From assembly GCA_003576535.1 (NCBI GenBank), contig QXCQ01000263.1:1-64000 (forward strand): a DNA stretch of 64,000 nucleotides, in the 5' to 3' direction. The notes under the pieces are model-generated. The model saw nothing but the letters and a program-made list of their open reading frames with translations. It was not told the DNA's origin and did not search any database. Source of the DNA: Nakamurella silvestris (GTDB lineage: Bacteria; Actinomycetota; Actinomycetes; Mycobacteriales; Nakamurellaceae). Shown piece by piece: positions 25,833 through 35,298 of the stretch. The number at the start of each line of letters is the position of its first letter. Position 1 is the first letter of the stretch. A program made the translations under genes and the position numbers.

Positions 25833-25901
25833 GTGACCCTCGTATTTTCGACGATTCGGGTCCTGGACGGTCGCCATACGACCACGGGGGACCCCGATCG
25901 T
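25833..25901. repeat. Direct repeat copy 2 flanking the nuclease gene
   Basis: 69 bp, nearly identical to 24600-24667 and in the same orientation: one inserted C, two substitutions. It lies upstream of the HyuA gene and 109 bp from the nuclease start codon. Together the copies bracket a segment of about 1.17 kb. Confidence 0.85.
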
Positions 25902-25973
25902 CGGTGGATCCGTCCTTGGCAGATTCTGACGACGACCCGGACGAGCCCGACCCGGTTGAATGGGGACATGACA

Positions 25974-28127
25974 ATGGAGGCCACAACCGTGCCAACCCCG
26001 GGATCTGCAGATGCCGCCGGATCGGCCGGCCGCCGTCAGGGCCACATCCGGATCGGGGTGGACACCGGCGGGACCTTCACCGACATCGTCGCCGTCGACA
26101 CCCGGACCGGTGACGTGGCCACCACCAAGACCCCGTCGACCCCGGCCGACCCGGCCGACGGCTTCCTCACCGGGGTACGCAAGATCCTGCGGTTGATCGA
26201 CGCGGTACCGGCTGATGTCGAGTCGATCTCACACGGCACCACCGTCGCCACCAACCAGCTGCTGGAGGGCAAGGTCGGCGACATCGGGTTCATCGCCAAC
26301 GACGGGTACGAGTTCGTCCTGGAGATCGCCCGCCAGTCCGTCCCCGATGGCTACGGCAACTCGTACTTCTGGGTGAAACCGGACCGGATCGTGCCGGCCG
26401 AGCGGGTAAGGACCGTCGGCGGTCGGATGGACTTCCGGGGCAACGAGGTCCGTCCCTTCGACACCGCCTCCGCCCGGGCGGCGGTTCGTTGGTTCCGTGA
26501 TCACGGCATCTCGACCATCGGTGTCTGCCTGCTGCACTCCTACGCCAATGACGCCCACGAACTGGCCATGCTGGAGGTCATCCGGGACGAGTACCCCGAA
26601 GCGGTGGTCTCCCTGTCCAGTCAGGTCCTGCGTGAGTACCGCGAGTACGAGCGGTCGATGACCACCCTGGTCGATGCCTCGGTGAAACCCAAGGTGGCGG
26701 CCTACGTCTCGGGCATCGCCGCCGAACTGGAGAAACTCGACCCCGGCCGGGTGATCCCGTTCTCGATCATGCGGTCCAACGGCGGTGTGCTCTCCGCCGC
26801 CGAGGTGGTCCACCAGCCGATCACCACGGTGCTCTCCGGCCCGGCGGCCGGTGCCCTCGGGGCGGCTCTCATCGCCGCGAATGCCGGGTACCCCTCCGTT
26901 GTCACCTGCGACGGCGGGGGCACCTCCTCCGATGTCACGGTGGTGCAGAACGGCCGCCCGTCCTTGACCACCGAGGGTTCGGTGGGCGCCTACCCTTCCA
27001 AGATCCCGATGATCGACCTGGTGACCGTCGGGGCCGGCGGTGGGTCCATCGCCTGGTTGACGGCGGAGAAGGCCCTCAAGGTCGGCCCGCGGTCGGCCGG
27101 GGCGGACCCCGGCCCGTTGTGTTACCGCAAGGGTGGTACCGAACCGACGATCACCGATGCCCACCTGGTGCTCGGCCGGATCCCGGCCCACCTGCTCGGC
27201 GGCGAGATCGGACTCGATGCCGACTCGGCGCGCGCGGGGATCGGTTCCCTCGCCGCCGAACTCGGACTCGACGAGGCGGCCTGCGCCACCGGGATCCTGG
27301 AGATCTCCGCCTGGAACCAGGCCAACGCCCTGCGCCAGGTCACCGTCAAGCGAGGGCTGGACATCCGGGACTTCCCGATGGTCACCTTCGGCGGCTCCGG
27401 CTCCCTGCTGGCCTGCCGGTTGATCGACATCCTCGGCCTGCCCGCCGTTCTCGTCCCGCCGAATCCCGGGAACGTGTCCGCCTACGGGTTGTTGACGGTG
27501 GACGTCCGCAACGACTACGTCCAGACCTCGGTCGCCCGGCACCAGGATCTGGATCTGGCCGAGGTGGCCCGGATCCGGTCGACACTGCACGAACAGGCCC
27601 GGACAGCCCTGCTGCGTGAGGGTTTCGCCGAGGCGGACCATCGTTTCGAGATCACCGCGGACCTGCGCTACTTCGGCCAGGCCTTCGAGGTACGGGTGCA
27701 GTGCCCGCCCATCGCGTCCGACGGTATCGACCAGGACTGGGCCGAGGCGGTGGCCGACTCCTTCCACGACGGTCACCGTGCCCTGTACGGCTACGACTTC
27801 CGCGGGAACGACGCCCAGCAGGTCGAGTGGGTGAACCTGCGGGTGACGGGGATCGGACCCATCCCCCGACCGGAGATCCGGCGGATCGCCGAAGGGACCG
27901 GGGACACCGCCGGTGCCCTGATCGAGGAACGTCAGGTCCATTTCGACGGCTGGCACCCGACCAGGGTGTACGACCGGGCCAGGCTCGGTGCCGGGGACCG
28001 GATCGAGGGCCCCGCCGTGATCCAGGAGTTCGGATCCACCGTCCCGATCCATCCCGGATTCCATGCCGTCGTCGATCCGTTCGGCAATCTGGTCCTCACC
28101 CCCGACACCCAGGGAGTCATGCGATGA
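25974..28127 (+). CDS. hyuA: Hydantoinase/oxoprolinase family subunit A
   Basis: 717 residues. An ATP-using subunit that phosphorylates a cyclic amide (hydantoin, N-methylhydantoin or 5-oxoproline type) so it can be opened; related subunits also serve acetone/acetophenone carboxylases. The ASKHA phosphate-1 motif is IGVDTGGTFTDIVAVD; IDLVTVGAGGGSIAWL and GGTEPTITDAHLVLG are conserved in HyuA. The C-terminus holds the usual SAM-like domain. Two ATGs compete; the one at 25974 has GGGGA 7 bases upstream, the one at 25968 only 1. The end overlaps HyuB by ATGA. Substrate is not readable from sequence. Confidence 0.88.
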   Translation: MEATTVPTPGSADAAGSAGRRQGHIRIGVDTGGTFTDIVAVDTRTGDVATTKTPSTPADPADGFLTGVRKILRLIDAVPADVESISHGTTVATNQLLEGKVGDIGFIANDGYEFVLEIARQSVPDGYGNSYFWVKPDRIVPAERVRTVGGRMDFRGNEVRPFDTASARAAVRWFRDHGISTIGVCLLHSYANDAHELAMLEVIRDEYPEAVVSLSSQVLREYREYERSMTTLVDASVKPKVAAYVSGIAAELEKLDPGRVIPFSIMRSNGGVLSAAEVVHQPITTVLSGPAAGALGAALIAANAGYPSVVTCDGGGTSSDVTVVQNGRPSLTTEGSVGAYPSKIPMIDLVTVGAGGGSIAWLTAEKALKVGPRSAGADPGPLCYRKGGTEPTITDAHLVLGRIPAHLLGGEIGLDADSARAGIGSLAAELGLDEAACATGILEISAWNQANALRQVTVKRGLDIRDFPMVTFGGSGSLLACRLIDILGLPAVLVPPNPGNVSAYGLLTVDVRNDYVQTSVARHQDLDLAEVARIRSTLHEQARTALLREGFAEADHRFEITADLRYFGQAFEVRVQCPPIASDGIDQDWAEAVADSFHDGHRALYGYDFRGNDAQQVEWVNLRVTGIGPIPRPEIRRIAEGTGDTAGALIEERQVHFDGWHPTRVYDRARLGAGDRIEGPAVIQEFGSTVPIHPGFHAVVDPFGNLVLTPDTQGVMR

Positions 28128-29995
28128 ACAGCCCCACGGCCGTCGACCCCATCCTGGTCGAGATCGTCGCCGGCACACTGGCTTCGGTGGAGGCCGAGGT
28201 GGAGACGGCGATCGGCCGGACCTCCCGGTCCCCGATGATCCGCGATGCCCACGACTTCCGGGCCGGTATCCACGACGTCAAGATGCGCAAACTCACCGGT
28301 CGCTCGTACTCGGCGCTGGTGCAGCCGATCGTCCGGGACTACCCGATCGAGACCATGCACCCGGGGGATGTCTTCTTCCACAACGACGTCTACCTCTCCG
28401 AGGGAGGTATCGGCCACCTGCCCGACCTGTGTGTCACGGTCCCGGTGTTCCACGACGGTCAGGTGGTGGCCTTCGTCCAGGCCTTCGGCCACCATGACGA
28501 CATCGGCGGCTCGGTGCCGGGTTCGATGCCCTCCCATGCCAGGAGCGTGTTCGAGGAGGGGCTGATGGTGCCGCCGATCCGGCTGTGGGACAAGGGTGTT
28601 CCCAACGAGGCCGCGCTGAAGATCATGACCAGGAACTCGCGTATGCCCGACTCCCTTGCCGCCGATCTCGACGCCGAGTGTTCGGCCTGTCTGATGGGGG
28701 CCCGCAGGCTCGGGGAGCTGTTCACCCGGTACGGCCGGGAGGCGGTGGAGGCCGCCTTCGAGCAGATCCTGTCCACCACCACCGAGATCTACCGGACCGA
28801 GATCCTGTCGAAGATCCCGGACGGGGAGTACGTCTGGGAGGACTACGCCGAACACGACGGGGTCGACGAGCCCCGGCTGCACACCCAGCGGATCACCCTG
28901 ACGAAGGTCTCCGCCGGGGACGGCGTCACCGACGGCAGGATCATCCTGGACTTCACCGGGACCTCCCCGCAGGCCAAGGGGCCGATCAACCACTGCGGTG
29001 ACTACTCCGACGGGGTGTTCCTGGCGAAGTGGCTGGCCCCGATCCTGCGCAACCTGGCCGACAGCCCGGAGCGGATGGCCGAACTGGACGTCAACGAGGG
29101 GGTGGTCCCGCTGATCGAGATGCGTTTCCCGCCACCGGGAACGCTTCTGACGCCGATCTTCCCGGCACCCACCAACGCCCGCACCTTCGTCATCCTGCGG
29201 TTGCTCGGGGTACTGGCCGGCGTCATCGCCAAGGCGGTAGACGGGTACATGCCGGCCGACCAGGAGACCATCCGCTACACCGGGGTCTACGGCACCGACG
29301 CGAACGGTGAGCCGTACCTGATGCGGGAGGTGCTGGGAGGCGGGGCAGGTGGGCGCTACTACGCCGACGGTGCGGACACCATCCATGTGGTACCGGAGTC
29401 GAGGAACCTGCCGACGGAGTTCACCGAGGCTCGATTCCCTTTCCTGGTCGAGCGTCTCGCCCTGGCCCAGGACTCCGGTGGGGCCGGTCGGTACCGCGGC
29501 GGGCTGGGATACGAGAAGGACATCCGGATGTTGCTGGATGCCCATTTCATGTCCATCGCCGACCGGTCGATCCTGGCCTGCTGGGGGGTGAAGGGTGGCA
29601 AGGCGGGTCGATCCTTCAGCGTCACCATCGATCCGGGTGGCCCGAACGAGCGGGTGGTGGATGCCCTGGCCGACGGGGAGTTCGTCCGCGCCGGTGAGGT
29701 GATCCGGATCAGGACCACCGGTGGTGGCGGCTGGGGTGATCCGCTCGACCGGTCCACCGAGGAGGTGCTGACGGATGTGGTCAGCGGCAAGGTGTCTCGG
29801 GGTGCGGCCCGGACCGATTACGGGGTGATGGTCACCGGCTCGGGGGACACCACCCGGGTGGACGTGATCGCCACCGGTCAGCTGCGCAGTGAGCGACGGG
29901 CGGCCGCGCCGGTGGACGAGCCCTTCTTCGATCGGGGTCCCGGCTACGTCCGGCTCTCCGGCGGCCGGACCTCCGCCGAGGTGGACTACCGCTAA
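28124..29995 (+). CDS. hyuB: Hydantoinase/oxoprolinase family subunit B
   Basis: 623 residues, partner of HyuA. Diagnostic HyuB segments include DPILVEIVAGTLASVEAE at the start, SRSPMIRDAHDFRAGI, HPGDVFFHNDVY, FGHHDDIGGSVPGSMP and the Gly-rich C-terminal TTGGGGWGDPLDR. HyuA and HyuB form the heteromeric ATP-dependent hydrolase. Genes overlap by 4 bp. No racemase, carbamoylase or transporter is next to them, so the pathway cannot be named; N-methylhydantoin, hydantoin, 5-oxoproline and caprolactam are all known substrates in the family. Confidence 0.88.
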   Translation: MNSPTAVDPILVEIVAGTLASVEAEVETAIGRTSRSPMIRDAHDFRAGIHDVKMRKLTGRSYSALVQPIVRDYPIETMHPGDVFFHNDVYLSEGGIGHLPDLCVTVPVFHDGQVVAFVQAFGHHDDIGGSVPGSMPSHARSVFEEGLMVPPIRLWDKGVPNEAALKIMTRNSRMPDSLAADLDAECSACLMGARRLGELFTRYGREAVEAAFEQILSTTTEIYRTEILSKIPDGEYVWEDYAEHDGVDEPRLHTQRITLTKVSAGDGVTDGRIILDFTGTSPQAKGPINHCGDYSDGVFLAKWLAPILRNLADSPERMAELDVNEGVVPLIEMRFPPPGTLLTPIFPAPTNARTFVILRLLGVLAGVIAKAVDGYMPADQETIRYTGVYGTDANGEPYLMREVLGGGAGGRYYADGADTIHVVPESRNLPTEFTEARFPFLVERLALAQDSGGAGRYRGGLGYEKDIRMLLDAHFMSIADRSILACWGVKGGKAGRSFSVTIDPGGPNERVVDALADGEFVRAGEVIRIRTTGGGGWGDPLDRSTEEVLTDVVSGKVSRGAARTDYGVMVTGSGDTTRVDVIATGQLRSERRAAAPVDEPFFDRGPGYVRLSGGRTSAEVDYR

Positions 29996-30005
29996 ACCCC
30001 CCTTG

Positions 30006-30073
30006 TTCCCGCGCACGTTGTTGCTCCTCGCGCACGAAACAACGTGCGCGAGGAGCAACTACGTGCGCGGGAA
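30006..30073. terminator. Long palindrome (family 2) between hyuB and ABC permease
   Basis: Outer arms TTCCCGCGCACGT / ACGTGCGCGGGAA and inner arms TTGCTCCTCGCGCACG / CGTGCGCGAGGAGCAA, with a 2-base internal mismatch and a 6-base loop; about 29 paired positions. It fills the 104-bp gap between two convergent genes. Family-2 relatives are at 50351-50420 and 52936-53005. Confidence 0.8.
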
Positions 30074-30099
30074 CGGGGGGTTGTGGTCGTTCCGGGGAG

Positions 30100-31596
30100 T
30101 CAGCTGCCCTGCCGCAGGGCTGTCATCGGCTCCACCGCCGCGGCCTTCACCGCCGGGTAGGCCCCGGCCAGCAGACCGATGACGATCCCGAGCGGGGGAG
30201 CGATCAGGGCGAGCCAGGTGTCCAGCACCGGTGTCCACTCCCGGACCAGGCAGACCACCAGCACCGCAAGGATTCCCAGAGCTGCTCCGATCAGCCCGCC
30301 GACCGTGCCGATCATGGCGCTCTCGGTGAGGAACTGCCCGGCGATGTGTCGGCGTTTGGCTCCCAGTGCGCGACGCAGGCCGATCTCGCCGGTCCGCTCC
30401 ATCACCGACAACAGGGTCACATTGGCGATGCCCAGTCCGCCGACCACCAGGGCAACCGCACCGAAGGCCAGGAAGAGCCCGTTCACGTCCGAGCTGACGT
30501 CGCCGCCGAGGGACCCCGGTGGTGGTGGGGCCTTGACCTTGACGGTGGTCGGATCCTCCGGCGCGATGGCGATCGCCACCTGGCGACTCACCTGTTGGGC
30601 GGCCCCGATCACGGTCCGCAGATCCAGTTCCCCAGGGGCGGTGAGCTTGTACTTCGCCGCAGCCGTTCCCTCCGGAATGACGACGGCATCGAGGATCTCG
30701 GGTCGGCGCTCGGCGGTGTCGATGATCCCGATCACCACGTAGGCGTCGTCACCGAGGAAGATGCTGGGCATCGAGTCGACCCGGTTGATGCCCAGGGCCG
30801 CCGCGGCCCGGGAGCCCAGCACCACCACGTGGTCGGCGCGAGCACTGTGCCCGGCGTCGAAGAACCTTCCGGTGGACAGGGTCCCGCCCTCGGCCTCCAG
30901 CAATCCGGGGGAGGCGGCGAGGACCGGGACGTCGAGAGTGTTCGCCCCCGCCGGGTCGACCAGTTTCACCCCGGCCACCCGGTCGTCCCCGATGTCCACC
31001 TCGCTGATCGTCGCGGCGGCGGCCACGCCCGCCAACCTCAGCGCCCGGTCGGCGGCATCCCAGGGCAGGGCGGAGGTGTCGGCGGATTCGCCCGGCGGTC
31101 CGGGTGGTGCCGGCACACTCACCACCACCCGGGTCGCGGCGACGGCGTCGAACCGGCCGGCGATCTGGCCGCCGGCGGTCTGGCCCAGCCCGAGGGTCGC
31201 CACCAGGGCGGCGATACCGGCCACGGTGCCGACCATGGTGAGGATCAGCCGGGCCGGGCGGGTCCCGATGCCCAGCACCGCCTCGTCGAGCAGGTCCGGG
31301 ATCCGCATTCGCGGCCGACCCTGGGACTTCTTGGCGCGCCGGGCCTTCCGTTCGGCCCGGCGACCCTGGCGGGGGGACGCCGTCGGCTCGGCGGACAGGT
31401 CCAGCAGGCTGATCCGTTCGGTCTCCGTCGGGCGTTCCCCGGCGGTGGCCGGTGTCGTGCCATCCAGACCCACCTGTGCCAACGGGAGGGTGTCCGTGCG
31501 GACACCGTCGACATGGTCACCGGTCGGTGGGTCGGTCGACGGACCTGCCTCGACCGGTGTCCCGTCGAGGGGGCGCTGTCGTTTTCGTAGTCTCAC
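30100..31596 (-). CDS. MacB-like ABC transporter permease
   Basis: 498 residues. A type VII (MacB/FtsX) permease: one helix at about residues 117-140 (ILTMVGTVAGIAALVATLGLG), a large extracytoplasmic MacB_PCD domain, then three C-terminal helices in the FtsX domain (VALVVGGLGIANVTLLSVMERTGEIGLRRALGA is the signature). Unusual is a charged, low-complexity N-terminal tail of about 105 residues including RRAERKARRAKKSQ. Its GTG start overlaps the ATPase stop (GTGA). Such systems use mechanotransmission to move substrates from the outer leaflet or wall space, for example peptides or lipoproteins. Confidence 0.88.
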   Translation of the reverse strand: MRLRKRQRPLDGTPVEAGPSTDPPTGDHVDGVRTDTLPLAQVGLDGTTPATAGERPTETERISLLDLSAEPTASPRQGRRAERKARRAKKSQGRPRMRIPDLLDEAVLGIGTRPARLILTMVGTVAGIAALVATLGLGQTAGGQIAGRFDAVAATRVVVSVPAPPGPPGESADTSALPWDAADRALRLAGVAAAATISEVDIGDDRVAGVKLVDPAGANTLDVPVLAASPGLLEAEGGTLSTGRFFDAGHSARADHVVVLGSRAAAALGINRVDSMPSIFLGDDAYVVIGIIDTAERRPEILDAVVIPEGTAAAKYKLTAPGELDLRTVIGAAQQVSRQVAIAIAPEDPTTVKVKAPPPPGSLGGDVSSDVNGLFLAFGAVALVVGGLGIANVTLLSVMERTGEIGLRRALGAKRRHIAGQFLTESAMIGTVGGLIGAALGILAVLVVCLVREWTPVLDTWLALIAPPLGIVIGLLAGAYPAVKAAAVEPMTALRQGS

Positions 31597-32264
31597 AGGG
31601 CGCTCAATTCTCCGTCGGAGATCCGGACCCGCCGCTGGGCGCGCCGGCTCACGTCCTCGTCATGGGTGATGACGGCCAGGGTCAGACCCGACCGGTGCAG
31701 CTCGTCGAACAGGTCCATCACCCCGGCCGCGTTGGCCTGATCGAGGTTCCCGGTGGGCTCGTCGGCGAGCAGCAGGGAGGGCTCTCCCGACAGTGCCCGG
31801 GCGATCGCCACCCGCTGACGTTCCCCGCCGGAGAGCTGGGTGGGCAGGAAGTCCGTGCGGGCGCTCAAGCCCACCCGGTCGAGGGCGGCCAGCGCCCGTG
31901 GCCGCCGCTGGGACCGGGGAACTCCCTGGTAGAGCATCGACAACATGACATTGTCCAGCACCGATCGGCGGCCCAACAGGTGGAAGGCCTGGAACACGAA
32001 CCCGATCCGACCTCCCCGTGCCGCCGCTCGCGCACCCTGACCCAGCCCCGCGACATCCCTTCCGTCCAACAGGTACTGACCCGCGGTCGGTCGGTCGAGC
32101 AGCCCGAGCAGGTGCAACAGGGTGGATTTCCCCGACCCGGAGGGGCCGACGATGGACAGGTAGTCGCCCGGCTCGATCACCAGGTTCACCTCGCGCACCG
32201 CCGACACCTCGGGAGGGCCGGGGTAGGTCCGTCCGACCCCGATCAGCTCGACCACCGGTGTCAT
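31593..32264 (-). CDS. MacB/LolD-type ABC transporter ATPase
   Basis: 223 residues, a complete ABC ATPase. Walker A is GPSGSGKST, the signature LSGGERQRVAIARAL, Walker B LLLADEPTGNLD and the switch His in VITHDEDV. The GNLD ending of Walker B and overall length are typical of the MacB/LolD/FtsE group. It overlaps the adaptor gene upstream by 4 bp and the permease gene downstream by 4 bp, so three transport genes are tightly coupled. Confidence 0.93.
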   Translation of the reverse strand: MTPVVELIGVGRTYPGPPEVSAVREVNLVIEPGDYLSIVGPSGSGKSTLLHLLGLLDRPTAGQYLLDGRDVAGLGQGARAAARGGRIGFVFQAFHLLGRRSVLDNVMLSMLYQGVPRSQRRPRALAALDRVGLSARTDFLPTQLSGGERQRVAIARALSGEPSLLLADEPTGNLDQANAAGVMDLFDELHRSGLTLAVITHDEDVSRRAQRRVRISDGELSAL

Positions 32265-34018
32265 CGTCCCACCACCACCAGACTGCCGTCCTGCAAGGAC
32301 TTGTCGCTTTCGCCCAGGTCCGCGCCGTCATCGGCGATGGGATGGACCTCCACCTTGCCGTCCGCGGTCAGACCGATCCGCAGCCGTTGGAAACGGGTGG
32401 TGCCGTCGGCCTGCAGCACCTCCACCCGTGGGGTGCCGTCGGTGTCGGAGAACAGGGCCCCGACGGGAACGGTGAGCACCTCGCCGGCCGTGGCACCGAC
32501 CTCGATGTCCACCTTCACGTTCTGGCCACGCAGGGCCTGGGCCTGTTCGTCGGTGACATCACCCGGATCGAGCAGCACCACCCAGCTCCCCTGGTTCTCC
32601 GGATCGGTTTTCAGGGAGACGATCTTCGCCTCCACGGTGCCGATGCCCGGCACGGTCAGGACACCCTTCATCCCCTTGCTGAGCAGACCGGCCTCGTCCT
32701 CGGAAACAGTGGCGCGGACCTGCAGGGCCGTTCCCGAGACCGACATGACAGGCTCGGTGACCCCGTCCCCGGCCTTGGCCAGGATCTCGTCGACCCGCCG
32801 CGGAAGTTCGGCCAGGTAGACGATCTCGTTGACCGGGACCGGGGTGAGCAGCTCCTTCTTGGACCTGGCCAGCGTCGTGGCCGCCTCGTCGACAGCCTTC
32901 TGGGCGGCGGTCACCGCCCCGCGGGCCGCTGAGGTGTCCGGACCTTCCAGCAGCTCCTCCCGTTGGGCGCGGGCGACGGCGACCTGATTCTCCGCCGCGT
33001 TGATCGCAGCCTGGTCCGGCGCTCCCGGTGCGTTCGCCGCAGTCAGCGCGTCATCGGCCTCGTTCGCGGCCGCGTTCGCCGCATCGACCTCCTGCTGTGC
33101 GGTATCCCTTGCCTGGCGGGCGATGTCGCGTTCGTTCTGGGCCGCGGCCCGCTGGTCGGCCTTCGCCGACCGGAGCTTGTCCTCCGCGCGGGTGAGTGCC
33201 TGCTCGGCCTCGGTGAGTTTCTGCTGGGCCGCCTGCAGGGCACCCCCGGCCGCCGACACCTTCTGCTGGGCAGCCTCGACCGCCGCCTGGTCGGGCGGTG
33301 TCCCGGTGTTCCTGGCCGTTTCCAGTGCGGCCTCCGCGGCGGAGACAGCGCCGTCGGCAGCCAGTTTCGCCGAGTTGGATGGAGGAATGTCTGCCGCATC
33401 CAGTGCGTTCTCGGCGTCGGTCAGACCCTGGCGGGCACGGGTGAGGGCCTGCTGCGCCGCGTCCTTGGCCGCCACCAGCTCCTTGTCGGGGGCAGGCGGG
33501 GCGTAACCGGCCTTGCGGTACAGGGCGACCACGGCGGCGGCCACCTCGGCGTCGTAGACCCCGTCCTCCTTACCGGCCTGGAAACCCAGGCGGTTCAGGG
33601 CCTTCTGGAGCTGTTCGACGTCCGACCCGACGCTCCCCGGTCCGATGGTGCGGTATCCGGGGATACTGCCGCCGAGGGCGATGACCGGTCGTCCCGAGAC
33701 CTCGATGAGGACACCGCCCTCGCTGATCTTGCTGCCCGCCTTCGGGATCCGGCCGGTGATCAGGCCGGGGGCACCGGAGGTGCTGGGCGGCAGCGTGATC
33801 TTCACCGAGTCGGTGAAACCGAGATCACCACGGGTGGTGACCGTCGCGGTCAGCTCGGACTTCCCGACCGTGACGGTGATGGGCCCGGCCGGCGGTGGTG
33901 CGGTCTTCGCCGCCGCCTCGGCCGGGGAGTTGATGAACTGGGTGGCGAACAGACCGCCGCCGGCTGCTGCTGCGGCGACGAGTGCCACCACCAGGATCGT
34001 GCGTCGAGCTCCGGCCAC
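32261..34018 (-). CDS. HlyD/RND-type adaptor with peptidoglycan-binding domain
   Basis: 585 residues. An N-terminal membrane helix (ILVVALVAAAAAGGGLFATQF) anchors an extracytoplasmic adaptor. A peptidoglycan_binding_1-like domain follows (SDVEQLQKALNRLGF, GVYDAEVAAAVVALY, about 130-175). Residues about 185-390 are an Ala/Gln/Glu-rich coiled coil forming the adaptor hairpin. The last 180 residues are beta-rich with VRATVSEDEAGLLSKGMKG and VLTVPVGALFSD, as in membrane fusion proteins. The GTG start is 2 bases after the upstream lipoprotein stop. In a monoderm cell such an adaptor may reach through the wall rather than to an outer membrane. Confidence 0.85.
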   Translation of the reverse strand: MAGARRTILVVALVAAAAAGGGLFATQFINSPAEAAAKTAPPPAGPITVTVGKSELTATVTTRGDLGFTDSVKITLPPSTSGAPGLITGRIPKAGSKISEGGVLIEVSGRPVIALGGSIPGYRTIGPGSVGSDVEQLQKALNRLGFQAGKEDGVYDAEVAAAVVALYRKAGYAPPAPDKELVAAKDAAQQALTRARQGLTDAENALDAADIPPSNSAKLAADGAVSAAEAALETARNTGTPPDQAAVEAAQQKVSAAGGALQAAQQKLTEAEQALTRAEDKLRSAKADQRAAAQNERDIARQARDTAQQEVDAANAAANEADDALTAANAPGAPDQAAINAAENQVAVARAQREELLEGPDTSAARGAVTAAQKAVDEAATTLARSKKELLTPVPVNEIVYLAELPRRVDEILAKAGDGVTEPVMSVSGTALQVRATVSEDEAGLLSKGMKGVLTVPGIGTVEAKIVSLKTDPENQGSWVVLLDPGDVTDEQAQALRGQNVKVDIEVGATAGEVLTVPVGALFSDTDGTPRVEVLQADGTTRFQRLRIGLTADGKVEVHPIADDGADLGESDKSLQDGSLVVVGR

Positions 34019-34020
34019 GG

Positions 34021-35166
34021 TCAGCCCCCGGTGACCGAGTTGCGGTACTGGTCCAGCTCGGTCTTGTGCTCGTCGGTGAACTTCTGCTCGAGCTCGATCC
34101 GCACCTGGTCGTGCACGGCCTGGTAGTCACCGCGGCAGTTGAGGTCCTGCACGGCGAGATCGATCTCGGTCTTCTTCAGCTCGTCGACCTTGGCCTGCTC
34201 GGGTGCGTCGGCAGACTGACCGCCGACGCTCATGCTGACCGCGGATCCGGCGCGGACGCTGAAGCCGAATCCGCCGGTGCTGCTGCCGGGCTGGTAGTCC
34301 CACCCGTTCAGATCGGCCCACTTCTTCATGATCGACTCCTGGGCATCGGCGATGGCGGTGAAACCCGGGTGTCCGGCGTCGGCCATGCAGTTGGTCCAGG
34401 CGGCGACCTTGGGGGCGACCCGGGGATCGGTGTCCACGGCCTTCTGCACCTTCTCCAGCTGCTTGAACAGGTCGTCGAGCTGGCTGAAGTCGACCTGCGG
34501 GGTCTCGCCGTAGACCGCAGTCCGGGCGGTGGTGTAGCAACCGGGAGTCGGCGGCTCGGCAGCACCGGTCGTCGGGTCATCGGGGGTCTCCTCACCGGCG
34601 GCCGGTATCGGGCCCGCCGGGGCCAGGGCGACCACACCCCCGCCGCCTCCGGTGCCGGTGGTCGTGCTCATGCCGCCGCCGTTGCCGTAGAGGGCCTTGT
34701 AGTACGCGGCCTGTTCCGAGTCGGACATGCCCTCGGTGATCTTGGCGTTCGGGTCGTCCTCGGGCCTGAGCTCGGAGGTGAAGGCCGAGGTGGTGATCCC
34801 GTACCCGAACTTCTCGGTCCAGGCGCGGTCACCCTGTTTCGGTCCGGCGTCCTCGGCGGGGGCGTTCTGCACGTTCGGGACGTACTCGAAGCCCGCGGCC
34901 TTCATGCAGGCCGCGACCTTGTCCTGGACCTGACGGTCCTTGGCATCGTCGGGTGCGGGGCCGAAGGCTCCTTTGAGGTATTCGTCGAGCGGGCTGAAGG
35001 TGTTGGGCGCGGCGTCCGAACTGGGGGCTCCGGCGTCGTCGGTGGAACTCCCGCAGGCGGAGAGCCCCAGGACCCCGGCGATGACGACGGCCCCGAAGGC
35101 ACCCGCGCGTCCTCCCCGACGCCCGTGTGCGAATGAACTTCTGCTTCTTTCGGTCCAGATTCCCAT
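34021..35166 (-). CDS. Lipoprotein of the ABC export operon, function unknown
   Basis: 381 residues. A clear lipoprotein signal, AVVIAGVLGLSACGSS, with the lipobox Cys at about residue 38. The mature part has a repeated helical motif with cysteines: VAACMKAAGFEYVP and ANCMADAGHPGFT-like segments (here AAWTNCMADAGHPG), plus DLNCRGDY, suggesting two related halves binding something through Cys-containing helices. RBS AGGAAG precedes the ATG. It is the first gene of the four-gene export operon and faces the response regulator, so it may be a sensor or substrate-binding component. No named family recognised. Confidence 0.75.
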   Translation of the reverse strand: MGIWTERSRSSFAHGRRGGRAGAFGAVVIAGVLGLSACGSSTDDAGAPSSDAAPNTFSPLDEYLKGAFGPAPDDAKDRQVQDKVAACMKAAGFEYVPNVQNAPAEDAGPKQGDRAWTEKFGYGITTSAFTSELRPEDDPNAKITEGMSDSEQAAYYKALYGNGGGMSTTTGTGGGGGVVALAPAGPIPAAGEETPDDPTTGAAEPPTPGCYTTARTAVYGETPQVDFSQLDDLFKQLEKVQKAVDTDPRVAPKVAAWTNCMADAGHPGFTAIADAQESIMKKWADLNGWDYQPGSSTGGFGFSVRAGSAVSMSVGGQSADAPEQAKVDELKKTEIDLAVQDLNCRGDYQAVHDQVRIELEQKFTDEHKTELDQYRNSVTGG

Positions 35167-35298
35167 CGGATCTTCCTCTCCTGGTCGTCCTCGTGGCGGA
35201 CGGTTGTCCGGTGAGTGACGTTCTGCCCTGCCCGACCCGGTTCGGGTCGCTGCCCAGTTGTCTAATGACCCCGCGGTTCGGCCCCGGTCCTTTCGCCG

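Noticed and set aside
24600-25901. Insertion sequence or integron cassette around the nuclease
   Set aside because: No transposase or integrase, and the flanking repeats are direct rather than terminal inverted; kept only as a possible cargo unit.
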